A stretch of 64,000 nt of DNA from Pedobacter faecalis (GCF_030182585.1 NZ_JARXOW010000001.1:1364001-1428000), one strand, 5' to 3'; shown: positions 17,696-25,734, counted from the first letter of the stretch. Made by a program: numbers and translations. The notes: generated from the sequence alone by a model not told the origin.

Positions 17696-18378
17696 TTCAG
17701 CCGGTACTTCTCATTGCTGATCTTCACCACGTTTGACGTAAAGATGATGCCGACGATCAGGATACCGATGACAATCGCCAGCGCGATCTGCAAAACCGAA
17801 TACACCTTGGTGCCCGATACAATGAATTCCGAATCATGCATCAGCTCCAGACCCACCGCTTTCTGTATACCCATTAAGGCCGATAAACGATTGAAGGTGA
17901 GATCGGCCGACGGCCGGCCCACGTGTTCATAAATATGTCGTGCACCCGCAAAATCGGCCCGGTTAACCAGCGTAAGCATATTGTTTTCCACCTGGCGGTT
18001 GGCATAAATCTGCTGCCGCAACTCCTGCAACAAACTTTTTTCCTGCTTCACCAGGTATGTTTTCTCATACTTTCTGATCAGCGAGTCGATAATCATATTA
18101 TAACGCGCAAGTTCCTTCTTAAATCCCGCCTTGTCGAGCGCATTAACTTTATTATATAACGCCGCCTCAAACAGGGATTTCTTCGCATTGGCGTTTTCCG
18201 CCAGATAGAACAGATCGGCGGCCGGGATAAGTCTGTCGGAATACATAGACACGAACGCCTCGTTCATACTCCTGACACTCTTGTCTTCCAGTATCCTGAT
18301 CAGAATGGTACAAGCCATTACGGCAAATAACAGCGTAGCCACCCGTATTTTCTTATTTATAGAAAAAGCAAAATTCAT
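17692..18378 (-). CDS. Four-helix-bundle (MCP-type) sensory membrane protein without output domain
   Basis: A 228-residue protein made of an N-terminal transmembrane helix (about 12-28), a long all-helical periplasmic region (30-185) with the look of a 4HB_MCP ligand-binding bundle, and a C-terminal transmembrane helix (195-215) that ends after SNEKYRLN. The usual HAMP and methyl-accepting or kinase part is absent. It lies 20 bases downstream of the helicase gene on the same strand and its last codons overlap by 4 bases, tail to tail, with the histidine kinase gene. A truncated chemoreceptor or a separate sensing subunit are both possible; the reading frame is intact. Confidence 0.72.
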   Translation of the reverse strand: MNFAFSINKKIRVATLLFAVMACTILIRILEDKSVRSMNEAFVSMYSDRLIPAADLFYLAENANAKKSLFEAALYNKVNALDKAGFKKELARYNMIIDSLIRKYEKTYLVKQEKSLLQELRQQIYANRQVENNMLTLVNRADFAGARHIYEHVGRPSADLTFNRLSALMGIQKAVGLELMHDSEFIVSGTKVYSVLQIALAIVIGILIVGIIFTSNVVKISNEKYRLN

Positions 18379-18398
18379 GTTGTTCCGTTTTACTTAAC

Positions 18399-19847
18399 TC
18401 AATACGACTCCTCTTCTACCGACGTGAACAGGTGCGAGGCAAAATTTACGAAAAATAATTCGCTTTTAGCACGGGTAACGGCAGTATAAAGCCAGCGAAG
18501 GAATTCGGTATCGACCATATCATCCGTCAGATAGCCCTGATCTACGAACACGGCCTCCCACTGACCGCCCTGCGCCTTGTGACACGTCACGGCATAAGAA
18601 AACTTAATCTGGAGCGCGTTGTAATACGGATCTTCTTTTATCGCCTTAAAACGCAGGCGCTTGTCGGCGATATGCCCGTAATCCTCATTCAGTTCCTCAA
18701 ACAGCCTGTTGCTTTGGTCGCGCGACAAATTGGGGGTCTCTGCCGTAAGGGTATCCAATATCACCTTACAGGTTATGCTTCCCGCAGCGGGGAAATCCGG
18801 GAATTCGAGCATCACCTCACAAAAGCGTAAACCATAGCGCTCCTCAGCCCCGCGCACACGGATCACCCTGGCCATGTCACCATTGGCAATAAAGGCGGCC
18901 GATTCATTGTCGGGCAGCCAGAAGTAATTGTTTTTGACCACCATGATCTGATCCCCGCCTGTCAGCTCCTCCTCACGGTAAAGCAGCCGGGCCCTGATCT
19001 GCTGGTTATAGGTGTTGGCCGACTTATTCGAACGGCAAACGATCAGCGTATTTTCCAGTCCGAACTTGCTGTAGGCATATTCCAGTCCCTCCACCAGCTT
19101 CAGACCAGTCATGCGGAATACATCCTTATAGCCTTTGGTCACGAACTTCGGAAGCGGAGTAGCCGCCCCACCGCTTTCCGTATCGCTGTCTTTGATAATC
19201 ATCTTGCGCAGCTTTGTCGCATTGGCCAGTATGCCCGAACGCTTTCCCTGTCGCACCACCTCCCTCAGCTCTACCATGTGGGCCTGCAGACCAAAGCCGT
19301 GGGCCAGGTGATCGGGGTTCAAAGCCGGACTGTCGACGCTGCCTACCGGGGGCAGCTGCGCCGTATCGCCCACCATAATCACCCCGCAGTTTTTCCCGTT
19401 GTACACAAACTCCATTAGGTCCTTCAGCAGCGAAGATCCCGTGTGTGCGTTCCAGTCGTCGGCTATCATGGAAGCCTCATCCACAATAAATACCGTATGT
19501 TCGGCCAGGTTGGGCGCCAGTTGGAAGGTCATCTCTGGCGACACCGCCGAGCGCTTCCGGTATATCTTTTTATGTATGGTAAGTGCGGTGCGACTCGTAT
19601 ATGTGCCCATGACCTTGGCGGCGCGACCAGTCGGGGCCAGCAGCACCGGCCTGAGGGCAAACTGTCGCAGCACCTTCACCAGCGCGGCCACCGAAGTGGT
19701 CTTGCCCGTTCCGGCATAGCCGCGCAAAACGAAGCACTGCCGGTCTAGAGGACGCGAGAGGAACGCGGCCATTGCCCGGCAAAACTCCATTTGCTGGTCA
19801 GTAGGCTTGAATTCGTATGCCTGAGCAATGATACTGGCTTTGTCCAT
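18399..19847 (-). CDS. RecD-like SF1B DNA helicase
   Basis: A 482-residue cytoplasmic ATP-dependent helicase. Motif I is RGYAGTGKTTS (K49), motif II VDEASMI, motif III GDTAQLPPVG, and the C-terminal motifs include YAVTCHKAQGGQWEAVFVDQ (motif V) and YTAVTRAKSELF (motif VI). The size fits the small RecD2/Dda-like helicases common in Bacteroidota, which act 5'-3' in repair or replication-associated processing; no RecB or RecC is nearby. The ATG at 19847 lies 49 bases from the divergent DUF3822 gene. Confidence 0.9.
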   Translation of the reverse strand: MDKASIIAQAYEFKPTDQQMEFCRAMAAFLSRPLDRQCFVLRGYAGTGKTTSVAALVKVLRQFALRPVLLAPTGRAAKVMGTYTSRTALTIHKKIYRKRSAVSPEMTFQLAPNLAEHTVFIVDEASMIADDWNAHTGSSLLKDLMEFVYNGKNCGVIMVGDTAQLPPVGSVDSPALNPDHLAHGFGLQAHMVELREVVRQGKRSGILANATKLRKMIIKDSDTESGGAATPLPKFVTKGYKDVFRMTGLKLVEGLEYAYSKFGLENTLIVCRSNKSANTYNQQIRARLLYREEELTGGDQIMVVKNNYFWLPDNESAAFIANGDMARVIRVRGAEERYGLRFCEVMLEFPDFPAAGSITCKVILDTLTAETPNLSRDQSNRLFEELNEDYGHIADKRLRFKAIKEDPYYNALQIKFSYAVTCHKAQGGQWEAVFVDQGYLTDDMVDTEFLRWLYTAVTRAKSELFFVNFASHLFTSVEEESY

Positions 19848-19883
19848 TTAGTGTTTGGATGGTAATCTTATAGAAAAAACGAT

Positions 19884-19891
19884 TAGTTTTG
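19884..19891 (+). promoter_or_regulatory. -7 element TAGTTTTG of the DUF3822-rsmD-coaD operon
   Basis: Exact TAnnTTTG match ending 5 bases before the ATG at 19897. An upstream in-frame TTG (19855) would precede transcription start, so 19897 is chosen; the mRNA would be almost leaderless. Confidence 0.55.
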
Positions 19892-19896
19892 TCTAC

Positions 19897-20730
19897 ATGA
19901 ACAGCAAAAATAGCATATTATTACTTGATCCAGGTTTCGATGAGCACCATCCTGAAAACTGCAGTCTGCTCATCAGGCTGACGGCCGACAGTCTATCTTA
20001 TGCTATTGTTGACGAAGAGGCTGGCAAACTTATAGCGCTGTATGATGAGCAGGAGTGTCAGGAAACGGACCTCAGGCTGGCAGATTTGCTGGAAAAAGAC
20101 GAAAAACTTAAACTGGCCTTCAAAGAAACCCGTGTCTCCGTTCATACCCCAAATACCATCTCCGTGCCCGATGAGCTGTATAGCCAGCATGAGGCAGAGG
20201 CCTTTACGAAGTTCTTTCCGGAACAGCCTGGCAGGAGACTTTACACCCGGCCCGCCTCGGCATTTGGCTTTACCACCGTGTATGCCTTACCTCCACTGGC
20301 TGAACGTGTACTAGACCGTATTCCTGGTGGCAGCATGGCGTACGACCATTTGAGTCCGCTGCTGGCCCTGGTGCAAAAACAGCGCGATGAGCAGTTTATA
20401 ATGCTCGATTTTACTGCCGGGTCCTTTTACGCCAGCTTTGTTAAGGGCGGCCAACTCATCTTCCAGGGCGGTTTTGAAATTGCGAACAGCGAAGAGTTCA
20501 ATTACTATCTGCTGTTGCTCCGGCAGCAGCTGGCGGTCGGCACCAATGCCACGGTTTACCTTAGCGGTATCATCAACGACGACGACGCTAACCATCAGTG
20601 CTTAAGAAAATACTTTGACACGATCACATTCCAAGCGGCCGAGCATGGCGAGCTCGACCTGGAGCTACTGCTGGACATGCCTTTACATTATTATACCAGC
20701 CTGCTGGCGCTCCGGTTATGCGAATCATAG
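19897..20730 (+). CDS. DUF3822 family protein
   Basis: A 277-residue protein of unknown function that is regularly found in front of rsmD and coaD in Bacteroidota. No signal peptide or membrane segment is seen. The middle part (MLDFTAGSFYASFVKGGQLI, then GGFEIANSEEFNYYLLLL) resembles the beta-hairpin and helix pattern of actin-like (ASKHA) folds such as PilM, which is a guess from pattern only. The gene overlaps rsmD by 13 bases, so the two are translated together. Confidence 0.82.
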   Translation: MNSKNSILLLDPGFDEHHPENCSLLIRLTADSLSYAIVDEEAGKLIALYDEQECQETDLRLADLLEKDEKLKLAFKETRVSVHTPNTISVPDELYSQHEAEAFTKFFPEQPGRRLYTRPASAFGFTTVYALPPLAERVLDRIPGGSMAYDHLSPLLALVQKQRDEQFIMLDFTAGSFYASFVKGGQLIFQGGFEIANSEEFNYYLLLLRQQLAVGTNATVYLSGIINDDDANHQCLRKYFDTITFQAAEHGELDLELLLDMPLHYYTSLLALRLCES

Positions 20731-21257
20731 GTGGTAAATTAAAGGGACTGCGTTTCAATGCCCCGGGCAACCTGCCGGTAAGGCCAACGACCGATATGGC
20801 TAAAGAAGCGCTTTTCAACATCCTGTACAACGACTACGATTTTGAAGCATGCAAAGTGCTCGATCTGTTTTGCGGCACCGGCAATATCAGCATAGAATTC
20901 GCATCCAGGGGTGCGGCATATGTCAGGGCGGTCGATAAACACCCGGGCTGTGTGAACTGGGTAAAGTCGGTCGCAACTCAGCACGAACTTCAACAAATCA
21001 GCGTGGAGAAGGCAGATGTGTTTAAGTTTATCCAAAACCATAGCGACAGCTATCAGATCATTTTTGCCGATCCGCCATACGACCTTCCCAGCATCCCTGA
21101 CATTCCTGAACTGGTGTTACAGCGAGGCCTGCTGGCCGAAAACGGGACCTTAATTGTAGAACATCCCTCTTTCCTGAAGCTGGCAGGTAAACCCGGCTAC
21201 AGTGAAACACGGAAATACGGCAACTCATCCTTCAGCTTCTTTACCTCAGAGATATGA
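20718..21257 (+). CDS. rsmD: 16S rRNA (guanine966-N2)-methyltransferase
   Basis: A 179-residue Rossmann methyltransferase that methylates G966 of 16S rRNA in the small ribosomal subunit with S-adenosylmethionine. The N-terminus MRIIGGKLKG and VRPTTDMAKEALFNIL are typical, SAM motif I is LDLFCGTGNIS (about 49-58), and the catalytic DPPY is at 118-121. It overlaps the preceding gene by 13 bases and coaD by 4 bases (ATGA). Confidence 0.94.
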   Translation: MRIIGGKLKGLRFNAPGNLPVRPTTDMAKEALFNILYNDYDFEACKVLDLFCGTGNISIEFASRGAAYVRAVDKHPGCVNWVKSVATQHELQQISVEKADVFKFIQNHSDSYQIIFADPPYDLPSIPDIPELVLQRGLLAENGTLIVEHPSFLKLAGKPGYSETRKYGNSSFSFFTSEI

Positions 21258-21715
21258 AAACTGCACTTTTCCCTGGCTCCTTCGATCCGATCACCATCGC
21301 GCATGTCGACATCCTAAAGCGGGCTTTGCCTTTGTTCGACAAGATCGTGATCGGCATAGGCCTCAACAGTTCAAAACAGGGCTTTCTACCTGCCGCAACA
21401 AGAAAAGACATTGTGGACAGCGTTTTTTCCGCATATCCGGGTGTAGAGGTACAGCTTTATGAGGGGCTCACCGTCGATTTCTGCCGGAAGATTAAAGCGC
21501 AGTACATGGTCAGGGGCATCCGCTCGGTGGCCGATTTCGAGTATGAAAAAGCCATTGCGCACATCAATCAAACCATGATGCCCGAGGTGGAGACCATCCT
21601 GCTGTTAAGCAAACCGGAATATTCCTCGGTAAGCTCAACGATCGTCCGTGATATCCTGCGTAACAATGGCGACGTAAGCATGTTCCTCCCGCCAGAGGCC
21701 TTACCTTTCCTCTAA
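21254..21715 (+). CDS. coaD: Phosphopantetheine adenylyltransferase
   Basis: A 153-residue enzyme of coenzyme A synthesis that forms dephospho-CoA from 4'-phosphopantetheine and ATP. The N-terminal nucleotide-binding motif is PGSFDPITIAHVDI, and the C-terminal signature is VSSTIVRDIL. The first motif is the family's TxGH box with Ala in place of Gly (TIAH). Translationally coupled to rsmD by an ATGA overlap. Confidence 0.94.
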   Translation: MKTALFPGSFDPITIAHVDILKRALPLFDKIVIGIGLNSSKQGFLPAATRKDIVDSVFSAYPGVEVQLYEGLTVDFCRKIKAQYMVRGIRSVADFEYEKAIAHINQTMMPEVETILLLSKPEYSSVSSTIVRDILRNNGDVSMFLPPEALPFL

Positions 21716-21732
21716 GCACCGTTACAAGCGGC

Positions 21733-22347
21733 TTATACCAGCAATCCAGCTTCGTCCAGAACCTGCTTTATAGAAGGATACGTGTTCTTCAGCACCGGCT
21801 TCAGTTCAAGCCTGTCGAGCCATACCGCTTTGGTGATGTCTTCTTCCAGCTGAGGGGTAAGCTCCGGTTCGCCCTTAACTGTCATGGCGTACCAGTTTGT
21901 CTTTTTCAGCACCGGCTTGCCGTGCAACGAATACACATGATAGGTCTTACAGATCTTACCGTCGTTGCTGGCTATGGTTACGCCGCACTCCTCCTCCACT
22001 TCACGTACCGCAGCATGCTTCATTTTTTCCCCTTTTTCGGTCTTACCCTTAGGCAAATCCCACTTCTTGTGGCGGAAAATAAACAGATAATCATCGTTGC
22101 CGTTCCTGACCAGTCCGCCCGCCGCCTTAATCAGTTCCATGCCTTTTCTGATCTTTTTAAACACGGCTTTAGGATCAGGGCTCAGCAAAACATATTCGGC
22201 CCCAGAGAGCTTGTTTACATTTTTATAGAATGTTGGGAAATCAAAATCCTGTATGTCAAGTTGTTGTATTTTCGCCGAATGCGCTGGCATCAAATCTGTT
22301 ATAAACAGAGTATTATCGTTGATATAAATTCTGTAATTTTGGACCAT
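21733..22347 (-). CDS. NUDIX hydrolase
   Basis: A 204-residue protein with a complete NUDIX box at residues 101-123 (G101, E107, R115, E116, E119, E120, G122), so it should hydrolyse a nucleoside diphosphate linked to another group with Mg2+. About 80 extra residues precede the NUDIX domain; they are conserved in style with Bacteroidota relatives but carry no motif I recognise. The start codon (22347-22345) overlaps the divergent pyrE start codon in a shared CATG. Substrate unknown. Confidence 0.87.
   Translation of the reverse strand: MVQNYRIYINDNTLFITDLMPAHSAKIQQLDIQDFDFPTFYKNVNKLSGAEYVLLSPDPKAVFKKIRKGMELIKAAGGLVRNGNDDYLFIFRHKKWDLPKGKTEKGEKMKHAAVREVEEECGVTIASNDGKICKTYHVYSLHGKPVLKKTNWYAMTVKGEPELTPQLEEDITKAVWLDRLELKPVLKNTYPSIKQVLDEAGLLV
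22334..22341 (+). promoter_or_regulatory. -7 element TAATTTTG of pyrE, inside the NUDIX gene
   Basis: Exact TAnnTTTG match ending 4 bases before the pyrE ATG (22346). It lies within codons 3-5 of the divergent NUDIX gene, so promoter and coding functions share these bases. Confidence 0.55.
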
Positions 22348-23008
22348 GTATAATAAAAGTGATATTGAATTAAAGGTAGCTGAATTTTTATTACAAATTA
22401 AAGCAATAAAGTTACAACCTAATAATCCATTTACCTGGGCATCGGGTTGGAAATCGCCAATTTATTGTGACAACAGGATCACGCTTTCTCACCCCTCTGT
22501 AAGAACATACATCAGGCAGAAACTTAGCCAGCTTATACAGGAAGAGTTCGGTTCAGTAGATCTGATTGCGGGTGTAGCCACAGCGGGAATCCCTCAGGGC
22601 GCACTGGTAGCCCAGGAACTGGGATTGCCTTTTGCCTATGTAAGGGCTAAAGCCAAAGAACATGGTACCGGCAGCTTAATTGAAGGAGAGATCATTGAAG
22701 GACAGCGTGTTGTGGTTATTGAAGACCTCATCTCTACCGGAAAGAGCAGTCTGCAGGCGGTTGAAGCACTGCGAAACGCCGGACTATCGGTAGCCGGACT
22801 GGTTGCCATCTTTACCTACGGCTTTGACCAGGCTGATGAGAACTTCAAAGAAGCGAAATGCCGCTACGCTACCTTGTCGAATTACAATGCACTGATTGAA
22901 TACGCCGCAGAACATAGCTTCATTGGTACCAATGAAGTGGACCTGCTGACCAAATGGCGTCGTAACCCCGCAACCTGGGGCAAAGAAGAAGAACAACAAT
23001 TAAGTTAA
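22346..23008 (+). CDS. pyrE: Orotate phosphoribosyltransferase
   Basis: A 220-residue enzyme of pyrimidine synthesis that joins orotate and PRPP to give OMP. The family blocks are present: FTWASGWKSPIYCDNR at the N-terminus, IAGVATAGIPQGALVA, the flexible loop RAKAKEHG, and the PRPP motif VVVIEDLISTGKSS. Length is normal. It is followed after 8 bases by the SRPBCC gene on the same strand. Confidence 0.95.
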   Translation: MYNKSDIELKVAEFLLQIKAIKLQPNNPFTWASGWKSPIYCDNRITLSHPSVRTYIRQKLSQLIQEEFGSVDLIAGVATAGIPQGALVAQELGLPFAYVRAKAKEHGTGSLIEGEIIEGQRVVVIEDLISTGKSSLQAVEALRNAGLSVAGLVAIFTYGFDQADENFKEAKCRYATLSNYNALIEYAAEHSFIGTNEVDLLTKWRRNPATWGKEEEQQLS

Positions 23009-23016
23009 TAAAGCCT

Positions 23017-23430
23017 ATGACCATTATAGAAAGTACCACCGACATCAACAAGCCGGTTAGCACGGTTTACGCGTTCCTGTCCGACATGAATAACCACAAA
23101 CAGCTGATGCCGGAGAATATTTACAATTGGTCATCTACGAAAGACGAGGCTAGTTTTACCATCCAAAACATGGCGAAGCTTGCCATCCGCATCACCAGCC
23201 GCATAGAAAACAAGGAACTGATCGCGCTGCCTACGGAGAAACCTCCCTTTGACGTGGAACTGAAATGGACAGTTACCGAAAATGGCAATGGCGGAACGCT
23301 GGCCAAGTTAACCATTGCGGCCGATCTGAACATGATGATGAAAATGCTGGCTTCAGGTCCGCTGCAAAAGCTTACCGATCACCAAACAAGCCAGCTGAAA
23401 GCTACCCTCGACGCTCCATCTGCCTCATAA
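23017..23430 (+). CDS. SRPBCC/START-like protein
   Basis: A 137-residue protein with the polyketide cyclase-like (SRPBCC) pattern: ESTTDINKPVSTVYAFLSDM at the N-terminus, a central run of beta strands, and a long C-terminal helix (LQKLTDHQTSQLKATLD). Such proteins form a hydrophobic ligand pocket; the ligand is unknown. It is 8 bases behind pyrE and its end overlaps the convergent MFS gene by 29 bases. Confidence 0.8.
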   Translation: MTIIESTTDINKPVSTVYAFLSDMNNHKQLMPENIYNWSSTKDEASFTIQNMAKLAIRITSRIENKELIALPTEKPPFDVELKWTVTENGNGGTLAKLTIAADLNMMMKMLASGPLQKLTDHQTSQLKATLDAPSAS

Positions 23431-24622
23431 CAAAGAAGAAACCCGCCGCCGCCAGCAACAGCGTAATGGAAGTACCCCACCACAGGACTTCAAAGCCATA
23501 CGCGGCAGCGATACCAGTACCGATAAGCGGTGAGCCTATATGACCCAGCGAAAACGATAATGCGTTGAGCGCCATATAAGCTCCACGCTTTTTTACGGAC
23601 GACCGTTTTAAGGTCACCGTAGCCATAAAAGGCATTGCCAAAATCTCAGCGATACAAAGCACAAACATGGAGAAATAAAGCACAGGCACGCCCTTCACCA
23701 GGTTAAGGATAAGGAAAGACAGGGCACAGAGCACGGTTCCGGCAACAATAACTGTCCTGGCGCTGAACCTGCGCTCGGCAATGTGCACCATTAGCATTTC
23801 CAAAGAAAACACCACCACCCCGCTAAAGGCCAGAATGATCCCGATCTCCTTTTCGGAAAGGCTATACACCTCGCGATAGTATAAGGGCAATGTATTGAGC
23901 AGTTGTAAAAAGCAGACGGCAAACACGCAGCACAGGAGACTGAACAACAGGTAAGGAACATCGCGGTAAGGCGACCTGTCCGGCATCAAATCACCTTTGG
24001 CCTCCTCTGCTTCTCGCTTTTTTGAAGAAGCGCTACCCTTCAGGTTTCTGAAATAAACGAAGAACAGCAAGGCAGAACTGAAAGCCGCAATTGCATTGCC
24101 ATAAAACAGAAAGCTGTACGAAATAGCCGCAAGGAAACCGCCCAGCGCCGGACCAATAGAAAAACCCAGGTTCATCGCCATCCTGTTGAGCGAAAAGGAG
24201 CGCACCACATTTTCCGGTCGCGCGTAATAAGCCACAGCCACCGAGTTGGCAGGCCGGAAAGTCTCGGAAAACAGACTTAGCGTAAAAATTCCCAAAGCAA
24301 GAGACAGCACGGTCTCCAGCTGAGGCAGCACGATGAACATCGGAACAGTGAGGCACAGGCTGATCAGTTGAACACGGAAATGACCCGCCTTGTCGGTAAG
24401 CCAGCCACCAAAAAAATTCCCCGTAACCGCACCCAAACCAAAGCAACTCAATACAATACCCGCATCGCGTAAATTGAAACGGAGATGGTTTACCATGTAT
24501 AAACCCAGAAATGGCACCACCATCGCGCCCGTCCTGTTGATCAGCATGACGAGTGTCAGCATCCAGGAAGCGGCAGACAACCCACGATAGGCGTCCAGGT
24601 ACAATTTCACAAGTTCTTTCAT
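23402..24622 (-). CDS. MFS transporter (drug-efflux type)
   Basis: About 406 residues with twelve predicted transmembrane helices in two halves separated by a cytoplasmic loop near residue 185-210 (LKGSASSKKREAEEAKGD). The motif A region reads GWLTDKAGHFR. This is the exporter-like MDR subgroup; substrates cannot be deduced. The frame is open to 24676, but a TATATTTG element on the minus strand at 24643-24650 lies downstream of that ATG, so the start is placed at 24622 (MKELVKLY). The last 29 bases overlap the convergent SRPBCC gene. Confidence 0.85.
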   Translation of the reverse strand: MKELVKLYLDAYRGLSAASWMLTLVMLINRTGAMVVPFLGLYMVNHLRFNLRDAGIVLSCFGLGAVTGNFFGGWLTDKAGHFRVQLISLCLTVPMFIVLPQLETVLSLALGIFTLSLFSETFRPANSVAVAYYARPENVVRSFSLNRMAMNLGFSIGPALGGFLAAISYSFLFYGNAIAAFSSALLFFVYFRNLKGSASSKKREAEEAKGDLMPDRSPYRDVPYLLFSLLCCVFAVCFLQLLNTLPLYYREVYSLSEKEIGIILAFSGVVVFSLEMLMVHIAERRFSARTVIVAGTVLCALSFLILNLVKGVPVLYFSMFVLCIAEILAMPFMATVTLKRSSVKKRGAYMALNALSFSLGHIGSPLIGTGIAAAYGFEVLWWGTSITLLLAAAGFFFVMRQMERRG

Positions 24623-24642
24623 TGGGTATATCTTCGGGCCTG

Positions 24643-24650
24643 CAAATATA
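24643..24650 (-). promoter_or_regulatory. -7 element TATATTTG of the MFS gene
   Basis: Exact TAnnTTTG match on the minus strand, 20 bases before the ATG at 24622. Confidence 0.55.
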
Positions 24651-24661
24651 GCTAAATAAAA

Positions 24662-24692
24662 AAGCACAGCGGCCACCCGGCCAGCTGTGCTT
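24662..24692 (-). terminator. Terminator of the GIN-domain gene
   Basis: AAGCACAGC (24662-24670) pairs with GCTGTGCTT (24684-24692), extended inward by GGCC/GGCC around ACCC. On the minus strand the stem is followed by a T-rich run, so it ends transcripts of the gene starting at 25328 and separates it from the MFS gene. Confidence 0.8.
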
Positions 24693-24716
24693 CATGCAGG
24701 CTTTATCGCCTGTACC

Positions 24717-25328
24717 CTACCTAACCGTATCTTGTTTTATCGCGGCATACTCTTGCGTGGCGATCATCATTTCCGGCGCTTTGCGGATGGTTTTTTGCGC
24801 TACAAGGTTGTCCAGTTTAACATTCTTCATATTGCCCGCTACCAGGGTGTGCTGACCGGCAGTACCGCTCATCTTCAACACTGCGTCTTCTTTCACTACA
24901 GTATACAGATCGCCGGTGATCGCGCTTACTTTAACCTTGGCATTCTGGCTTGCAAATACCTGCAAAAAGTCAACATTAATGTTATTGCTGCTCACCACCA
25001 CCGCGCTTCCTGCAGCCTCAATGCGGTGCAGATCTTTTACCGCAACCCGGATAGTAACCTGCGAGCTCTCCATAGTGTTGATGTACAAGGTCTGTCCTTT
25101 GCTTAGCACCGATGTTTTATCCGGATTGAAAGTCTCGTCGACAAACACGCCTTCTTTTTCACTCTGGCTCAGGATGATCTTTACGTTTCCTGCTACCCAT
25201 ATTTTGTTAAAACTACGGGCAGTGTTGATGCTGTGTGTCGTGTTGGCCGCAAAAGTGGTAGCCATCGAAGAGGCACTTACCATCAGGGTGAATAATCCGG
25301 CGAATAATGTTTTAGTAATTGTTTTCAT
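24717..25328 (-). CDS. Exported GIN-domain (DUF2807-like) protein
   Basis: About 203 residues: signal peptide (MKTITKTLFAGLFTLMVSAS) and a beta-rich domain with the alternating pattern of a right-handed beta structure (FNKIWVAGNVKIILSQSE, HRIEAAGSAVVVSSNNINVD, VKVSAITGDLYTVVKEDAVL). This is the layout of the GIN/DUF2807 'auto-transporter adhesin, head' proteins of Bacteroidota, whose function is not settled. The open frame begins at 25382, but MKTITK at 25328 gives a normal signal peptide. Upstream lies a pair of LytTR-like direct repeats (25435-25468), which suggests regulation by a LytTR response regulator. Confidence 0.75.
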   Translation of the reverse strand: MKTITKTLFAGLFTLMVSASSMATTFAANTTHSINTARSFNKIWVAGNVKIILSQSEKEGVFVDETFNPDKTSVLSKGQTLYINTMESSQVTIRVAVKDLHRIEAAGSAVVVSSNNINVDFLQVFASQNAKVKVSAITGDLYTVVKEDAVLKMSGTAGQHTLVAGNMKNVKLDNLVAQKTIRKAPEMMIATQEYAAIKQDTVR

Positions 25329-25434
25329 GTCTTTATTGTTTAAATGTTTTTCCGTTATTTTTGTAGTTAAGACGACGGGCACATCGAAACGTTTCAGCCA
25401 TTTTTTGCGGAATATACCATTGCAATGGAGTTGC

Positions 25435-25468
25435 CGACCAACGCCCGGATTTTCTCGACCAACGCCCG
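25435..25468 (-). promoter_or_regulatory. LytTR-type operator: two direct repeats 21 bp apart
   Basis: CGACCAACGCCCG occurs at 25435-25447 and 25456-25468. Read on the minus strand each copy contains CGTTGGT, which fits the core [CA]GTTN[AG][TG] of LytTR binding sites, and the 21-bp repeat distance is the one known for that family. It would activate the GIN-domain gene about 107 bases downstream. Confidence 0.55.
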
Positions 25469-25508
25469 TAACATGAAGGCCCTTTGAACCTCCCTGATTG
25501 AATGCTGG

Positions 25509-25599
25509 CTCACACTTCGTTCACACCTTGTTCACAATTAAGTCACAATAGGGTACCTTTTTGTGAAGGAAATGTGTCTGATGTGTGTTTAATGTGAGC
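25509..25599. repeat. Two-armed array of 11-bp TCACA/TGTGA units
   Basis: Left arm: CTCACACTTCG (25509), TTCACACCTTG (25520), TTCACAATTAA (25531), GTCACAATAGG (25542), spaced exactly 11 bases. Right arm, reversed orientation: TGTGAA (25562), TGTGTC (25573), TGTGTT (25584), TGTGAG (25593). The arms are separated by GGTACC. The array lies 136-226 bases before the clpB start. Confidence 0.7.
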
Positions 25600-25734
25600 G
25601 AATGCCGCCAGCAAGGCCGCCACTTGACAGGGACCAGAACCAGCCATAAAGTCAGCCAAAACCGTATTAAACCGACATTTTTTCCGAAAACACACAGAAA
25701 ACCTGCATGGCATTTCCTTTGTTTAACCCTTGCC

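Larger units (their letters stand above)
25329..25734. other. Divergent regulatory region between the GIN-domain gene and clpB
   Basis: About 400 bases without a credible gene. In order it contains a perfect 12-bp palindrome CCATTGCAATGG (25417-25428), a 13-bp direct repeat (25435 and 25456), a two-armed array of 11-base units (25509-25599), and a near-consensus clpB -7 element TTCCTTTG (25714-25721). No CIRCE element was found. Confidence 0.75.

Noticed and set aside
25509..25599. CRP-type binding sites (TGTGA-N6-TCACA)
   Set aside because: The half-sites are in the wrong order: TCACA units come first and TGTGA units later, so no standard CRP palindrome is formed.
25585..25734. 50-residue N-terminal extension of ClpB
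   Set aside because: The family N-terminus begins at 25735, and the extension overlaps the regulatory array and the likely promoter.
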